Assembly: GCF_001954195.1 (NCBI RefSeq) | Contig: NZ_MBES01000052.1 | Span: 246,898-310,897 of the forward strand | Direction: 5' to 3' | DNA: 64,000 bases | Source: Mycobacterium sp. IS-1264 | GTDB taxonomy: Bacteria; Actinomycetota; Actinomycetes; Mycobacteriales; Mycobacteriaceae | Shown here: piece after piece, positions 17,510 through 25,949 of the stretch | Position numbering within the stretch: the first letter of the stretch is position 1 | How the letters are laid out: the number at the start of each line of letters is the position of its first letter | Notes under the pieces: generated by a model | The model's database searches: none | What the model was told of the DNA's origin: nothing | Seen by the model: only the letters and a program-made list of their open reading frames with translations | Made by a program: the position numbers and the translations under genes

Positions 17510-18112
17510 ATGTATAAAAGTCGAGCACGAGAAGATCGAGCGGCGGCCACCCGGGCGGCGATTCTCGACACCGCACGAAACCTGTTCGTTGAACGCGGTT
17601 ATCACGGAACAAGCATCGAAGACATTGTCACTGGCTCTGGCGTCGGCACACGTGGGGCGCTTTATCACCACTTTGAAAGCAAGCAAGCTCTTTTCGAAGA
17701 GGTCTTCTGTGAGGTCGTGTCCGAATTCATGGTGATCTCGGACGCTCTAATCGACGACCGGGGCGACAGTCTGGACCGGCTGCGGCACGGTCTGCTCAGC
17801 TTCCTTGCCGGTGCTGCCAATATTGCTGCCGTGCAACAGATCATCCTCATCGACGGTCCCGCAGTGTTCGGTGCCGATCGTTGGCGCATGATGCAGACGC
17901 GCCGCGGCCTCGACGCCATATCTGACGGCCTCGAGCACGCGATCGCCGAGGGAGCCATTGAGCCGCAATCGGTGCCGGCGCTTGCGCAGTTGCTACTGGC
18001 GCTCGTCGACGAAGCGGCGATCATCGTTGCCAAAAGCGATGATCCGGCCGCTGCACGAGCCGAAGTCAGCGCGGCGCTGAACACCCTTGTCGCGGGTCTG
18101 CGCATCCGTTAA
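17510..18112 (+). CDS. TetR-family transcriptional regulator
   Basis: 200 residues. N-terminal helix-turn-helix in the TetR style (ILDTARNLFVERGYHGTSIEDI, GTRGALYHHFESKQALFEEVF), then an all-helical ligand-binding domain. ATG 17510 lies close to the palindrome at 17488 and lacks a clear ribosome site. By position it probably represses the divergent AveC-like/SDR pair and its own unit with the P450, ATPase and VWA genes downstream. The inducer is unknown. Confidence 0.93.
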   Translation: MYKSRAREDRAAATRAAILDTARNLFVERGYHGTSIEDIVTGSGVGTRGALYHHFESKQALFEEVFCEVVSEFMVISDALIDDRGDSLDRLRHGLLSFLAGAANIAAVQQIILIDGPAVFGADRWRMMQTRRGLDAISDGLEHAIAEGAIEPQSVPALAQLLLALVDEAAIIVAKSDDPAAARAEVSAALNTLVAGLRIR

Positions 18113-18161
18113 GCACAGGATCCCCAACCGGGCATAAAGCTCATTCGCTATGGAGGCACGC

Positions 18162-19370
18162 ATGGAACAGACCGAGGACGGCAGCCTGGAGGCGATGGCG
18201 TTTGACGATGCCGTATCCGGCGATATCCGTGATCCCTATGCCGAGCTGGCAGAGCAACGGCGAAAAAATCCGATTCAGCGCATCGACATGCCTGGGCTGG
18301 CGGTCGACCAATCCGCGCCGATGTTCATCGTCTACCGGCACGAGGAGATTGTGCAGGTGCTACGCGACGGTGAGACGTACTCGTCATCAGCGGTCATCGC
18401 GGCCTTCGGCGAGGTCCTCGGGCAACGTGTGATGCTCGGTATGGATGAGCCGTATCATGGCCGGCTTCGCTCCCTAGTCTCAAAAGCGTTCTCCCAGAAG
18501 GCTTTGAAGCGCTGGGAAGACGAACTCGTGGTGGCGATCGGCAATGACCTGATCGACCGGTTCGTCGATCGCGGACGCGCCGATCTGGTGAAGGAATTTA
18601 CTTTCGACTTCCCGACCCGAATCATCTCCGGCTTACTCGGCCTACCCGAGGAAGACTTCCACCAGTTTCAACGCTGGTCAATCGACGTCCTTAGTTTCAT
18701 GGTGGCGCCCGAACGTGGACGTGCCTCGGCCGCGGCGCTCACCGAGTACGCGAAGCCCATCCTGGCAGCGCGCCGTCGAGAACCTTGTGAGGATCTGATC
18801 AGCAGCCTGGCGGCTGCAGAGATCGATGGCGAGCGCCTCACCGACGACGAGATTTTCTCGTTCATGCGGTTGCTCCTACCCGCGGGAATCGAGACGACAT
18901 ACCGCGCGCTGGGAAACATGCTTTTCGGGCTGTTATCCAATCCCAGCCAGCTCGAAATCTTGCGGGCGGATCGGTCGCTGATGCCGCAGGCGATCGAGGA
19001 GGCCGTGCGCTGGGAGGCGCCGCTGTTGGCCATCACCAGGGTGGCGACGCGGGACACCGAGTTGGGTGGTGTTCCGATTCCCGCTGGATCGCAACTGATG
19101 CCGATGCTCGGTGCCGCTAACCGGCAAGAGGATCGCTACGAAGAACCCGACATGTTCAACCTCTTGCGGCAAGCGCGCGCACACATTGGTTTTGGATCCG
19201 GCCCCCACGTGTGCCTCGGCATGCACCTAGCACGGCTGGAGATGCGGACGGCGGTAAATCTCTTGATGGACCGGTTGCCGAATCTGCGGCTGGACCCCGG
19301 CGGCCACGACCCGCACATCCGAGGGCAGATATTCCGCTCCCCGAACGCGTTGCCGGTCTTATTTGGCTGA
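18162..19370 (+). CDS. Cytochrome P450 of the AAA+/VWA module
   Basis: 402-residue P450 with I-helix AGIETT, ExxR in EEAVRWE and heme loop FGSGPHVCLG (Cys351). ATG 18162 is preferred to ATG 18150 because GGAGG (18152-18156) sits 5 bp before it. It is followed 48 bp later by a CbbQ/NorQ-type ATPase and a NorD/CbbO-type VWA protein, an arrangement not needed by ordinary P450s. It differs clearly from the P450 at 125-1318, so this is not a local duplication. No ferredoxin or reductase gene is next to it. Confidence 0.93.
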   Translation: MEQTEDGSLEAMAFDDAVSGDIRDPYAELAEQRRKNPIQRIDMPGLAVDQSAPMFIVYRHEEIVQVLRDGETYSSSAVIAAFGEVLGQRVMLGMDEPYHGRLRSLVSKAFSQKALKRWEDELVVAIGNDLIDRFVDRGRADLVKEFTFDFPTRIISGLLGLPEEDFHQFQRWSIDVLSFMVAPERGRASAAALTEYAKPILAARRREPCEDLISSLAAAEIDGERLTDDEIFSFMRLLLPAGIETTYRALGNMLFGLLSNPSQLEILRADRSLMPQAIEEAVRWEAPLLAITRVATRDTELGGVPIPAGSQLMPMLGAANRQEDRYEEPDMFNLLRQARAHIGFGSGPHVCLGMHLARLEMRTAVNLLMDRLPNLRLDPGGHDPHIRGQIFRSPNALPVLFG

Positions 19371-19418
19371 GAGACGAAAGGTCCGTTCGACGATGAACCG
19401 AGCCTAGGGAGCAGTTAG

Positions 19419-20249
19419 TTGAGCAACACCAGAGCAGTCAGCCTGGCGGATTCGACCTTTTCACACCGCGTTCCGTACTACTACGAGGTGGGTGACGAGC
19501 GTGAAGTCTTTCTCGCCGCACACGCTGCGTGCCGCCCTGTTCTGATCAAGGGCCCGACAGGATGCGGCAAGACTCGCTTTGTGGAGGCGATGGCCGCTCA
19601 GCTCGGGATCGGTGTTCACACTGTTGCCTGCCATGAGGATCTGACTGCCGCCGACCTCGTCGGCAGGCATCTCTTACAGGGCTCCGAAACCGTCTGGGTC
19701 GATGGGCCTTTGACCCGGGCCGTGCGTGAGGGCGCAGTGGCATATCTCGACGAGATCGTGGAGGCACGGCAGGACGTGACCGTGGTGATCCATCCGTTGA
19801 CCGACTACCGGCGAATTCTTCCGCTCGATCGATTGGGCCAACAACTAAAAGCACCAGACGGTTTCATGCTGGTGGTGTCCTACAACCCGGGCTATCAGAA
19901 TGCAATCAAGGATCTGAAGGATTCCACTCGTCAGCGGATGGTAGGCATCAGTTTGGACTTTCCGCCGCCAGAGATCGAAACCGAGATAGTTCGGCACGAA
20001 ACCACCCTCGACGGCACGTTGCTGGAGCAGTTGATCGCACTCGGGCAGGCCGTTCGATCCGTGGACGTGCCAGGCCTTCGTGAGGTCGCCTCGACCCGGA
20101 CCTTGGTGAGCGCCGCTGATCTGATCGTCTCCGGTCTGGAACCAAGGGCGGCCTGCCGCGCAGCCATCGCAGAACCGCTGACCGATGATGTGTCGCTCAC
20201 CGCGGCCTTGGTGCAACTCGTCGACAGTTTTATCCCCGCTCTCTCGTAG
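19419..20249 (+). CDS. CbbQ/NirQ/NorQ-type MoxR AAA+ ATPase
   Basis: 276 residues, the usual length for CbbQ/NorQ. Walker A is GPTGCGKT (45-52), Walker B is AYLDEIVEARQD, sensor 1 is SYNPGYQ, and the family segments ACHEDLTAADLVGRHLL, DGPLTRAVREGA and DSTRQRMVGI are intact, so it should be an active ATPase. Known members work with a VWA partner (CbbO, NorD) to remodel or insert cofactors into a client (Rubisco, NO reductase). The client is absent here, leaving the P450 upstream as candidate. The start used is TTG 19419, with AGGGAG about 9 bp upstream; there is no better ATG or GTG nearby. Confidence 0.93.
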   Translation: MSNTRAVSLADSTFSHRVPYYYEVGDEREVFLAAHAACRPVLIKGPTGCGKTRFVEAMAAQLGIGVHTVACHEDLTAADLVGRHLLQGSETVWVDGPLTRAVREGAVAYLDEIVEARQDVTVVIHPLTDYRRILPLDRLGQQLKAPDGFMLVVSYNPGYQNAIKDLKDSTRQRMVGISLDFPPPEIETEIVRHETTLDGTLLEQLIALGQAVRSVDVPGLREVASTRTLVSAADLIVSGLEPRAACRAAIAEPLTDDVSLTAALVQLVDSFIPALS

Positions 20250-20262
20250 AGCAGCGTCGGCC

Positions 20263-21948
20263 ATGCCTCTCGCGAGCACCCCCCATCGTGACCTCGAACT
20301 GGTCGCCGCGGTGGTGGCAGGTGAGTGGCTGGAGATCAGCGACAGCACATTGCCCACGCATACCACAGCCCGCCAGATCATTCTGTGTTCGAACACGGCG
20401 GAATCCGAGGTGCGCGCCTCGGTGCTAGCCCAGGCTGCACTCGCCGGAGCCGACAGCCTGCGGACCGCGTGGGCCGCGGGATTACGGCATCACGGTAGAC
20501 GTAACCGGATCGCCGAGCGCTACGTCGCGCTTGAGGTACCGCGCGCGTTGCGTGACCGCTCAGCAAAATTGCCCGGGTTGGCCGACCTCGCGTCGTCGTT
20601 GGGCGCTGACTGGCCCTCATCGAGCAGCGCTCAGGAGTCCCTGCGGCGGGCCCGGGCCCGCGAGCTGCTGCCCGAGCCCCCGGTGTGGTTCGGTCGCCTG
20701 TCGCCGACCGTGCCCGCAAGAGAGGTCGCCGAAAACGCGCACCATGAGCTGGCGGCCAGCGAAACGGATGATGAGTTGGCGGCCCCGCACACTGCCGACG
20801 TCAACCCCGCGGCGGCGGAGCTGACGAAAATCATCGCCGAACTCGCGGCCGACATCGACGAGAACTGGCTGTTGCGCAAGCTGCGACGCAAGCGTCGCGG
20901 ATCGGCGGGCTCGACGTCTCCGGAGTCGTCGCCGAAGGCGCGTTCTAGGGCGCGACGCCGTGCGGGTGATCCGGGGGCCACGGTGTGGCGCACAGCGAAC
21001 AAGTCGCTGGAGCGCTCCCCACTGCCGGGGTGGTTGGCGGCAAGCGGACGCGGCAAATCGCGCCTGTATCCCGAGTTCGACATTGAGCGTCGGACGATGC
21101 GACCCGACCACTGCACCGTCTACGACATCGATGCGAAAGACGAGAGCACCTCAAGTACGTGGCCGCAGTTGGCCGATGCCGAGCTGCGGCGCCGGTTGGC
21201 GCGGGTGGTGCTGACTCCGGCCCCGAGCAGACGACGGCATGACGGCGACGAGGTCGACGTCGAGGCGGCACTCGACGCCAGAGCGAACTTCGTGGCGACG
21301 GGCCAGTTTGACGACCGGGTATGGATGGCGCCGCGTCCGCGCCGTCCGGGCCTTGCCGTCATGGTGCTCGTCGATATGTCGGGATCAGTGTCGTCGACGG
21401 CCTCAGGCATATCGACGCATCGACGGCAGGTCGAACTGGCAGAAGTGATTTCGGATGCCCTTTACGCGGTAGGCGCGCGGCTGGCATTATGCGGTTTCCG
21501 CTCGCAGGACCGGCGCAACGTTGAGTTAGTGCGCATCCTGCCGTTCGGCAGGCCCTGGGATGAGTCGGCGCGGCGTCGGCTACACGCTTGTGAACCTTGT
21601 GGTTTCACGAGACTAGGTGCCGTGGTACGGCGCTCGAGCGACATCATCGATGAGGATGGCGGCGCGGCGCGACGAGTCCTCATCCTGGTGTCTGACGGTG
21701 TCGCCTACGACAGTGCCTACGAGGGCGGTTACGCCGAAGCCGACACCCGGCGCGCATTGCGCGAGGCGAACACACGAGGGATCGCAACGTTGTGCGTCAC
21801 TGTCGGAGCCGATACAAGTGAGGGTGCTCTCGACCGTGTCTTCGGGCCTGTGCCGCGCGTTCGAGCTCGCGCGATAGGCGATCTTCGCTTGCCCCTTGCC
21901 GGGATGATCCACAGCGCACTGATAAGCGCGAGCAGGGCGATGGGATGA
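20263..21948 (+). CDS. NorD/CbbO-type von Willebrand factor A domain protein
   Basis: 561 residues. The C-terminal third is a VWA domain with an intact MIDAS, D371-M-S373-G-S375 (VDMSGSVSS), and RRVLILVSDGVAYDS as a later metal/strand motif. The N-terminal two thirds are helical with a charged, Arg/Ser-rich middle (KLRRKRRGSAGS), typical of NorD/CbbO adaptors that couple the AAA+ ring to the client. It starts 13 bp after the ATPase stop; the ribosome site is weak. Together with the ATPase it forms a cognate pair. No norB/norC or cbbL genes are in the window. Confidence 0.88.
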   Translation: MPLASTPHRDLELVAAVVAGEWLEISDSTLPTHTTARQIILCSNTAESEVRASVLAQAALAGADSLRTAWAAGLRHHGRRNRIAERYVALEVPRALRDRSAKLPGLADLASSLGADWPSSSSAQESLRRARARELLPEPPVWFGRLSPTVPAREVAENAHHELAASETDDELAAPHTADVNPAAAELTKIIAELAADIDENWLLRKLRRKRRGSAGSTSPESSPKARSRARRRAGDPGATVWRTANKSLERSPLPGWLAASGRGKSRLYPEFDIERRTMRPDHCTVYDIDAKDESTSSTWPQLADAELRRRLARVVLTPAPSRRRHDGDEVDVEAALDARANFVATGQFDDRVWMAPRPRRPGLAVMVLVDMSGSVSSTASGISTHRRQVELAEVISDALYAVGARLALCGFRSQDRRNVELVRILPFGRPWDESARRRLHACEPCGFTRLGAVVRRSSDIIDEDGGAARRVLILVSDGVAYDSAYEGGYAEADTRRALREANTRGIATLCVTVGADTSEGALDRVFGPVPRVRARAIGDLRLPLAGMIHSALISASRAMG

Positions 21949-21954
21949 GTCGGT

Positions 21955-21970
21955 CGGCCTCGCCCGGCCG
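21955..21970. terminator. Possible hairpin terminator between convergent units
   Basis: CGGCC (21955-21959) pairs with GGCCG (21966-21970) across a 6-nt loop, in the 49-bp gap between the VWA gene and the convergent amidohydrolase. There is no T-run, so support is only positional. Confidence 0.3.
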
Positions 21971-21997
21971 TATCTGAAGCGCTTTAGCCGAACCCGG

Positions 21998-23170
21998 TTA
22001 CACCCCGATCAGCTCCTTGAGGTTGCCGCCCATCACTCGTGCTGTGGTGGCCGCCGGGAGGCTCTCGAGTTCCTTGACGAAGTCCGCGGGCGCGGCCAAT
22101 CCCTCGGGATGCGGGTAGTCCGACCCGAACATCACCCGATCCGCACCGAGAATGTCGATCAGGTGCGACATGTCCTCCTCGTGGAAGGGGTTCACCCACA
22201 CGTGCCTGCGGAAGACATCCCCCGGGTGCTCGGTGAAATCGCGCGGCTTCTTGCGGTACACCCGATCGAACGCTTCCATCAGACGATTCGCCCACGACCC
22301 GCCGTTCTCGACCACGCCGATGCGCAGGCCCGGAAACCGCTCGAACACGCCGTGTGCGATAAACGCCGCCAGCGTGTCGAAGATATGGCGGCTCTCCTCG
22401 TAGATGAAGCCACGAAACTTCGTCAGCTGGAAGCCCTGGAACTCGTTGCCGTCCTCCCAGTCGGAGAGATAGCGGTCATAACCGGAGTCGGAGTTGTGCA
22501 TCTGGACCGAGATACCCGATGACTCAACCAGCCTCCAGAAGTCGTCGAACTCGGGTAGCGCCGGCGAGCGGGACGTGCCGTCTTCCCTCGGTACCGGCGC
22601 CGGCCGGATCAGCACCGTCCTCGCCCCGTGTTCCAGGCACCACTCGAGTTCTGCGACGCCCTTAGCGGGATCGTTGAGCGAGATCGCCGGGACCGGGAAG
22701 ATGCGGTCCTCGAAGTTGAACGTCCAGTCGTCAAGCAGCCAGCGGTTGAAGGCGTGGGTAACCGCGTGGGTGAGTTCGGCGTCGCCCTTGGTCCGTTCCT
22801 CGAGCATGCCCGCCGTGGTCGGGAACATCAGTGCGCCGTCAACCCCCTGGCGGTCCATCAACGCCAGGCGCAGGTCGGGACGCCGGAACTCGTCCGGACA
22901 GCGGATCGGCTCGGCAAGCTCCCGCAGAGTCTTACCCTCCGGGTTGATCCCGCGGTAGTAGTCGGCCCACGCGCCGGGAGTGGGGATCACCTCGTAGGTC
23001 GGGTTCGGAATTGTCTCGGTGATGACGCCGAGGATCTGCAGCTTTTTGCGACCGTTGACGTCGACGAACTGCAGTGCTTCGGAGTATTTCTCCGGCAGAT
23101 AGCGCGTGTAGGCATCGATCGTCTCGTACATGTGGTTGTCGGCGTCCCAGACTTCCAATGTCTTGCTCAC
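21998..23170 (-). CDS. Amidohydrolase_2 family protein
   Basis: 390 residues, PF04909 type. WDADNHMYETIDAY at the N-terminus, ISVQMHNSDSGYD in mid barrel and GSDYPHPEG late are the active-site positions. It is the closest paralogue of the protein at 5885-7078, sharing long collinear segments (RPAPVPREDG, LPEFDDFW). GTG 23170 is chosen because GGAGG (23176-23180) is 5 bp upstream; an ATG at 23185 would place the ribosome site inside the gene. It appears monocistronic, with a near-perfect GAGAA/TTCTC palindrome 20 bp upstream. Confidence 0.87.
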   Translation of the reverse strand: MSKTLEVWDADNHMYETIDAYTRYLPEKYSEALQFVDVNGRKKLQILGVITETIPNPTYEVIPTPGAWADYYRGINPEGKTLRELAEPIRCPDEFRRPDLRLALMDRQGVDGALMFPTTAGMLEERTKGDAELTHAVTHAFNRWLLDDWTFNFEDRIFPVPAISLNDPAKGVAELEWCLEHGARTVLIRPAPVPREDGTSRSPALPEFDDFWRLVESSGISVQMHNSDSGYDRYLSDWEDGNEFQGFQLTKFRGFIYEESRHIFDTLAAFIAHGVFERFPGLRIGVVENGGSWANRLMEAFDRVYRKKPRDFTEHPGDVFRRHVWVNPFHEEDMSHLIDILGADRVMFGSDYPHPEGLAAPADFVKELESLPAATTARVMGGNLKELIGV

Positions 23171-23189
23171 TTTCGCCTCCAACATGCGA

Positions 23190-23205
23190 GAGAATATGTG
23201 TTCTC
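23190..23205. promoter_or_regulatory. Candidate operator
   Basis: GAGAATATGTGTTCTC, perfect 5-bp arms, 20-35 bp upstream of GTG 23170. The first eight bases are identical to the site at 10475. Confidence 0.6.
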
Positions 23206-23242
23206 AAACATAGCAAACAGCCGTATTCGTTCGTGGCCTGGC

Positions 23243-24001
23243 CTAGAGGTTCATGAAGTGGCCACCGTCGACACCGAGGGTCTGTCCGGTGATATAGCGC
23301 GCTGCGGGGCCGACCAAGAACGCGACGGCCGATCCGATATCGCGCTCGGGATCACCGATTCGTCCGAGCGGTACCCGCCGTGAAAGGCGCTGCTCCATCG
23401 CCGGTTCGGCTTCGATCGCGGCCGTCATCGCAGGCGAATAGGCAAGTGGTGAAACCACATTGACCGTGATCCCGTGGGGTGCCCACTCGCGGGCCAGGCT
23501 CTTGGCGAAACCGCGAAGAGCGCCCTTCATCGTCGCATATAGGGGAAGCGTCGCGCTGCCCTCGATACCGGCGGGTGACGTCATCACCAAGAAGGTGCCG
23601 CCGCGCGCCTTGAGCGCGTCGAACGCCGCGGCGGCGCAGTGTTGGGCGCCGCCGACGGACACCGAGTAGTGGTCGTCCCACAGCGAGCGGCTTACCTCCT
23701 GGAGCCGATGCGGTCGGCTGGAACTGTTGCTCGTCGCGTTGTGCACTACCGCGTCGAGACACCCGGTGACTGCCAGGGCGATGCGCACGGCGTCAGCGAC
23801 CTGTTCGGGTACGGTCACGTCGCAGCGGGTCCACGTCGCGCGATGTCCTCGCGCGGCGATTTCGTCGGCGACGTTGCGCCCCGCCTCGGACCGGGAGGCG
23901 ACGAGGACGTGCGCGCCCTCGGCCGCCAGGGCCATCGCGATACCCCGCCCGACGCCACCCCCTGCGCCGGTCACCAGCACGGTGTGGCCGTCGAGGCTCA
24001 C
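23243..24001 (-). CDS. SDR oxidoreductase (FabG/3-hydroxyacyl-CoA dehydrogenase-like)
   Basis: 252-residue classical SDR with TGAGGGVG cofactor motif, active-site YATMK, and C-terminal GQTLGVDGGHFMN. NNAG is replaced by HNATS. As the last gene of an eight-gene beta-oxidation-type operon it is a good candidate for oxidising the 3-hydroxyacyl-CoA. GTG 24001 overlaps the stop of a short degenerate SDR (GTGA), suggesting that the two are made together and may form a heteromer. Confidence 0.9.
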   Translation of the reverse strand: MSLDGHTVLVTGAGGGVGRGIAMALAAEGAHVLVASRSEAGRNVADEIAARGHRATWTRCDVTVPEQVADAVRIALAVTGCLDAVVHNATSNSSSRPHRLQEVSRSLWDDHYSVSVGGAQHCAAAAFDALKARGGTFLVMTSPAGIEGSATLPLYATMKGALRGFAKSLAREWAPHGITVNVVSPLAYSPAMTAAIEAEPAMEQRLSRRVPLGRIGDPERDIGSAVAFLVGPAARYITGQTLGVDGGHFMNL

Positions 24002-24501
24002 GGCAGCATCACCGAGCCGCCGTCAACGATGACGGTTTGGCCGGCAAGGTGTTTGATGTCGCGTCGGAGGAGGAATCTCGCCGTCGCCACGATGGAGTGG
24101 ATCAGCGTGCTGTCGTCCTGGAACGCCGGCGCGCTCAGATGTGCGTCGGAAATTGCCAGGGTGGGCGCGAAGATCCGCACGGGTGCGGCGACCATGTTGA
24201 CCGCGATCCCCTCGGATCCCCATTGACGCGCAGCGGATTTGGCCATCGCTCGGATGCCTTCGATCGCGGTCGTGTAGCCCACCAGCCCGGCCGCGCCTGC
24301 CGTGCCGATCGTCGGCAGAATCAGGACGATCCGTCCCCCTTGTGCCGCCATCGATGAGTGTGCGGTCTGAAGCGCGACCAGTGCGTGCCACATCGTGTCG
24401 TCGGCGTCTGCGATTCGGTCGATGACGGTCACGCTGCCGACCTCGTCGACGAGCGCCCTCGACAGCGCTACGGCGGGACCGCCCACGACGATTGTGGTCA
24501 C
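23998..24501 (-). CDS. Degenerate, shortened SDR-like protein
   Basis: 167 residues, about 80 short of a normal SDR. The start VTTIVVGGPAVALSRAL retains the first strand but lacks the TGxxxGxG loop, and the stretch between strands 2 and 4 is missing. The catalytic YxxxK position reads YTTAI, so the Lys is lost. The C-terminal GQTVIVDGGSVMLP is typical of SDRs. GTG 24501 overlaps the ligase stop and its own stop overlaps the next SDR start. An intact frame between coupled neighbours argues for a maintained non-catalytic partner over decay. Confidence 0.75.
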   Translation of the reverse strand: MTTIVVGGPAVALSRALVDEVGSVTVIDRIADADDTMWHALVALQTAHSSMAAQGGRIVLILPTIGTAGAAGLVGYTTAIEGIRAMAKSAARQWGSEGIAVNMVAAPVRIFAPTLAISDAHLSAPAFQDDSTLIHSIVATARFLLRRDIKHLAGQTVIVDGGSVMLP

Positions 24502-25949
24502 GCGCCGGCCAGCGCTGCCAGTTCGCGCTTGACAACCTTGCCGACATCGTTGCGTGGAAGCTGCTCGACGAACACCACGCGCACGGGTACGCGATAAGGC
24601 GTGAGGCGGTCGCGGCACCACGCAATCAATCCATCCTCGGACAGCTCGTCGTCGGTGCGCGCGACGAAGGCCCATGGAACTTCGCCGAGTCGCTCGTCGG
24701 GAATCCCCACCACCGCGGCCTCGCGGACACCGTCGGCGCTGAGCAGGACGTCCTCGACGGTCCCAGGAAACACCTTGAGCCCACCCCGGTTGATCATGTC
24801 CGACACCCGGCCGTCGAGCCACAGGAAGCCGTCGTCGTCGAACCAGCCGAGGTCACCGGTGTGGAACCAGCCGTCATCCGTGAGCCGGTCCAGGAATGCC
24901 GGATCGATCTTGCGGGCGGCGGTAGTGGGCGTGCGGACCAGCACCTCGTCGTCGGCGATCATCACGTGGATGCCGGGCAGGGGTCGGCCGACGGAGCCGA
25001 GTTTGGTCTCGCCCCACTCGCGGGCGTCGGCGGCCGACCAGCCCACCACCTCGCCCCCGAGCTCGGTCTGGCCGTAGGAGTTCAGCACGATCACACCGAA
25101 TTTGTCCCGGAACCGGGCCGCCTGAACGGGCGACAGGGGAGCGGTGATGGACCGCACGATCTTGAGCGGCGACAGGTCCGTGACCGAATCGTCGTGCAGC
25201 ACCATGGTTAGCGCCGCGGGCGGCAGCACTGTGGATCGCAGTTGGTGTCGCCGGACGAGGGCGGCGAAGTCGCTGGGGGAGAAACGGTCCATCAGAACAA
25301 CGCCCGAGCCGGCCCGGAATGCGAACAGGACCTGATAGATGCCGGCCCACAGCGACAACGACAACGGCACCAGATTCGGCATGGGCGACCGCTTAGGCTT
25401 GTCCCCAGCGGGTTTCGCGCCACGGAGTTTCTCGAGTAGCCGATCGATCAGATCGAGCACCGTGCTGTGCCGGAGCGGCACCGGCTTCGGCGGGCCGGTG
25501 GTGCCCGACGTGAACTGCAGCAGCGCAACATCGTCATCATAGGACCGCGCATCGGCGACTTGCGTCGCGGAGGCGGCAATCGCCCACGCCAGCGCGTCGC
25601 CGGTGATGACCGGCAGGTGGAACGCCGAGAACCGTTGCGCAAGTGCGGGAGTAGTGATGACGGCAACGGGCTGCAACGTCTCCAACTGGGTCACGATCTC
25701 GGCGTCGGCCGCCCTGGGATTCAGCGGTGTGTACACGCCACGGGCACGCCACACGCCGAACAGCGCGGCGATGGTGGTCGGGTCGTTGGGCAGCATCGCG
25801 GCGACCACTTGTCCCGTCGTCAGTCCGCATTCGGCGAGCAGCGTGCCGAGCCGGTCAGCGCTGGCGGCCAGCTCGTCGCGTGACACCTCAGCGCCGAGCG
25901 TATGTACTGCGACTTCAGGCAGGCCGTCCAGCAGCTCCGCGAGGCTCAC
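24498..25949 (-). CDS. AMP-forming acyl-CoA ligase (FadD-like)
   Basis: 483-residue ANL enzyme. P-loop LQFTSGTTGPPKP, NSYGQTELGG, GWFHTGDLGWFDDDGF, GRVSDMINRGGLKV, and C-terminal NDVGKVVKREL with the catalytic Lys. It is somewhat short at the N-terminus compared with typical FadD proteins (about 500-560), beginning directly at SLAELLDGLPEVAVHTLG. GTG 25949 overlaps the crotonase stop (GTGA). It supplies the CoA-activation step of the eight-gene operon 30870-23243. Confidence 0.9.
   Translation of the reverse strand: MSLAELLDGLPEVAVHTLGAEVSRDELAASADRLGTLLAECGLTTGQVVAAMLPNDPTTIAALFGVWRARGVYTPLNPRAADAEIVTQLETLQPVAVITTPALAQRFSAFHLPVITGDALAWAIAASATQVADARSYDDDVALLQFTSGTTGPPKPVPLRHSTVLDLIDRLLEKLRGAKPAGDKPKRSPMPNLVPLSLSLWAGIYQVLFAFRAGSGVVLMDRFSPSDFAALVRRHQLRSTVLPPAALTMVLHDDSVTDLSPLKIVRSITAPLSPVQAARFRDKFGVIVLNSYGQTELGGEVVGWSAADAREWGETKLGSVGRPLPGIHVMIADDEVLVRTPTTAARKIDPAFLDRLTDDGWFHTGDLGWFDDDGFLWLDGRVSDMINRGGLKVFPGTVEDVLLSADGVREAAVVGIPDERLGEVPWAFVARTDDELSEDGLIAWCRDRLTPYRVPVRVVFVEQLPRNDVGKVVKRELAALAGA

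Noticed and set aside
19419..21948. A denitrification or carbon-fixation locus based on the NorQ/NorD or CbbQ/CbbO similarity
   Set aside because: No norB, norC, cbbL or cbbS gene is present; only the chaperone-type pair is seen.
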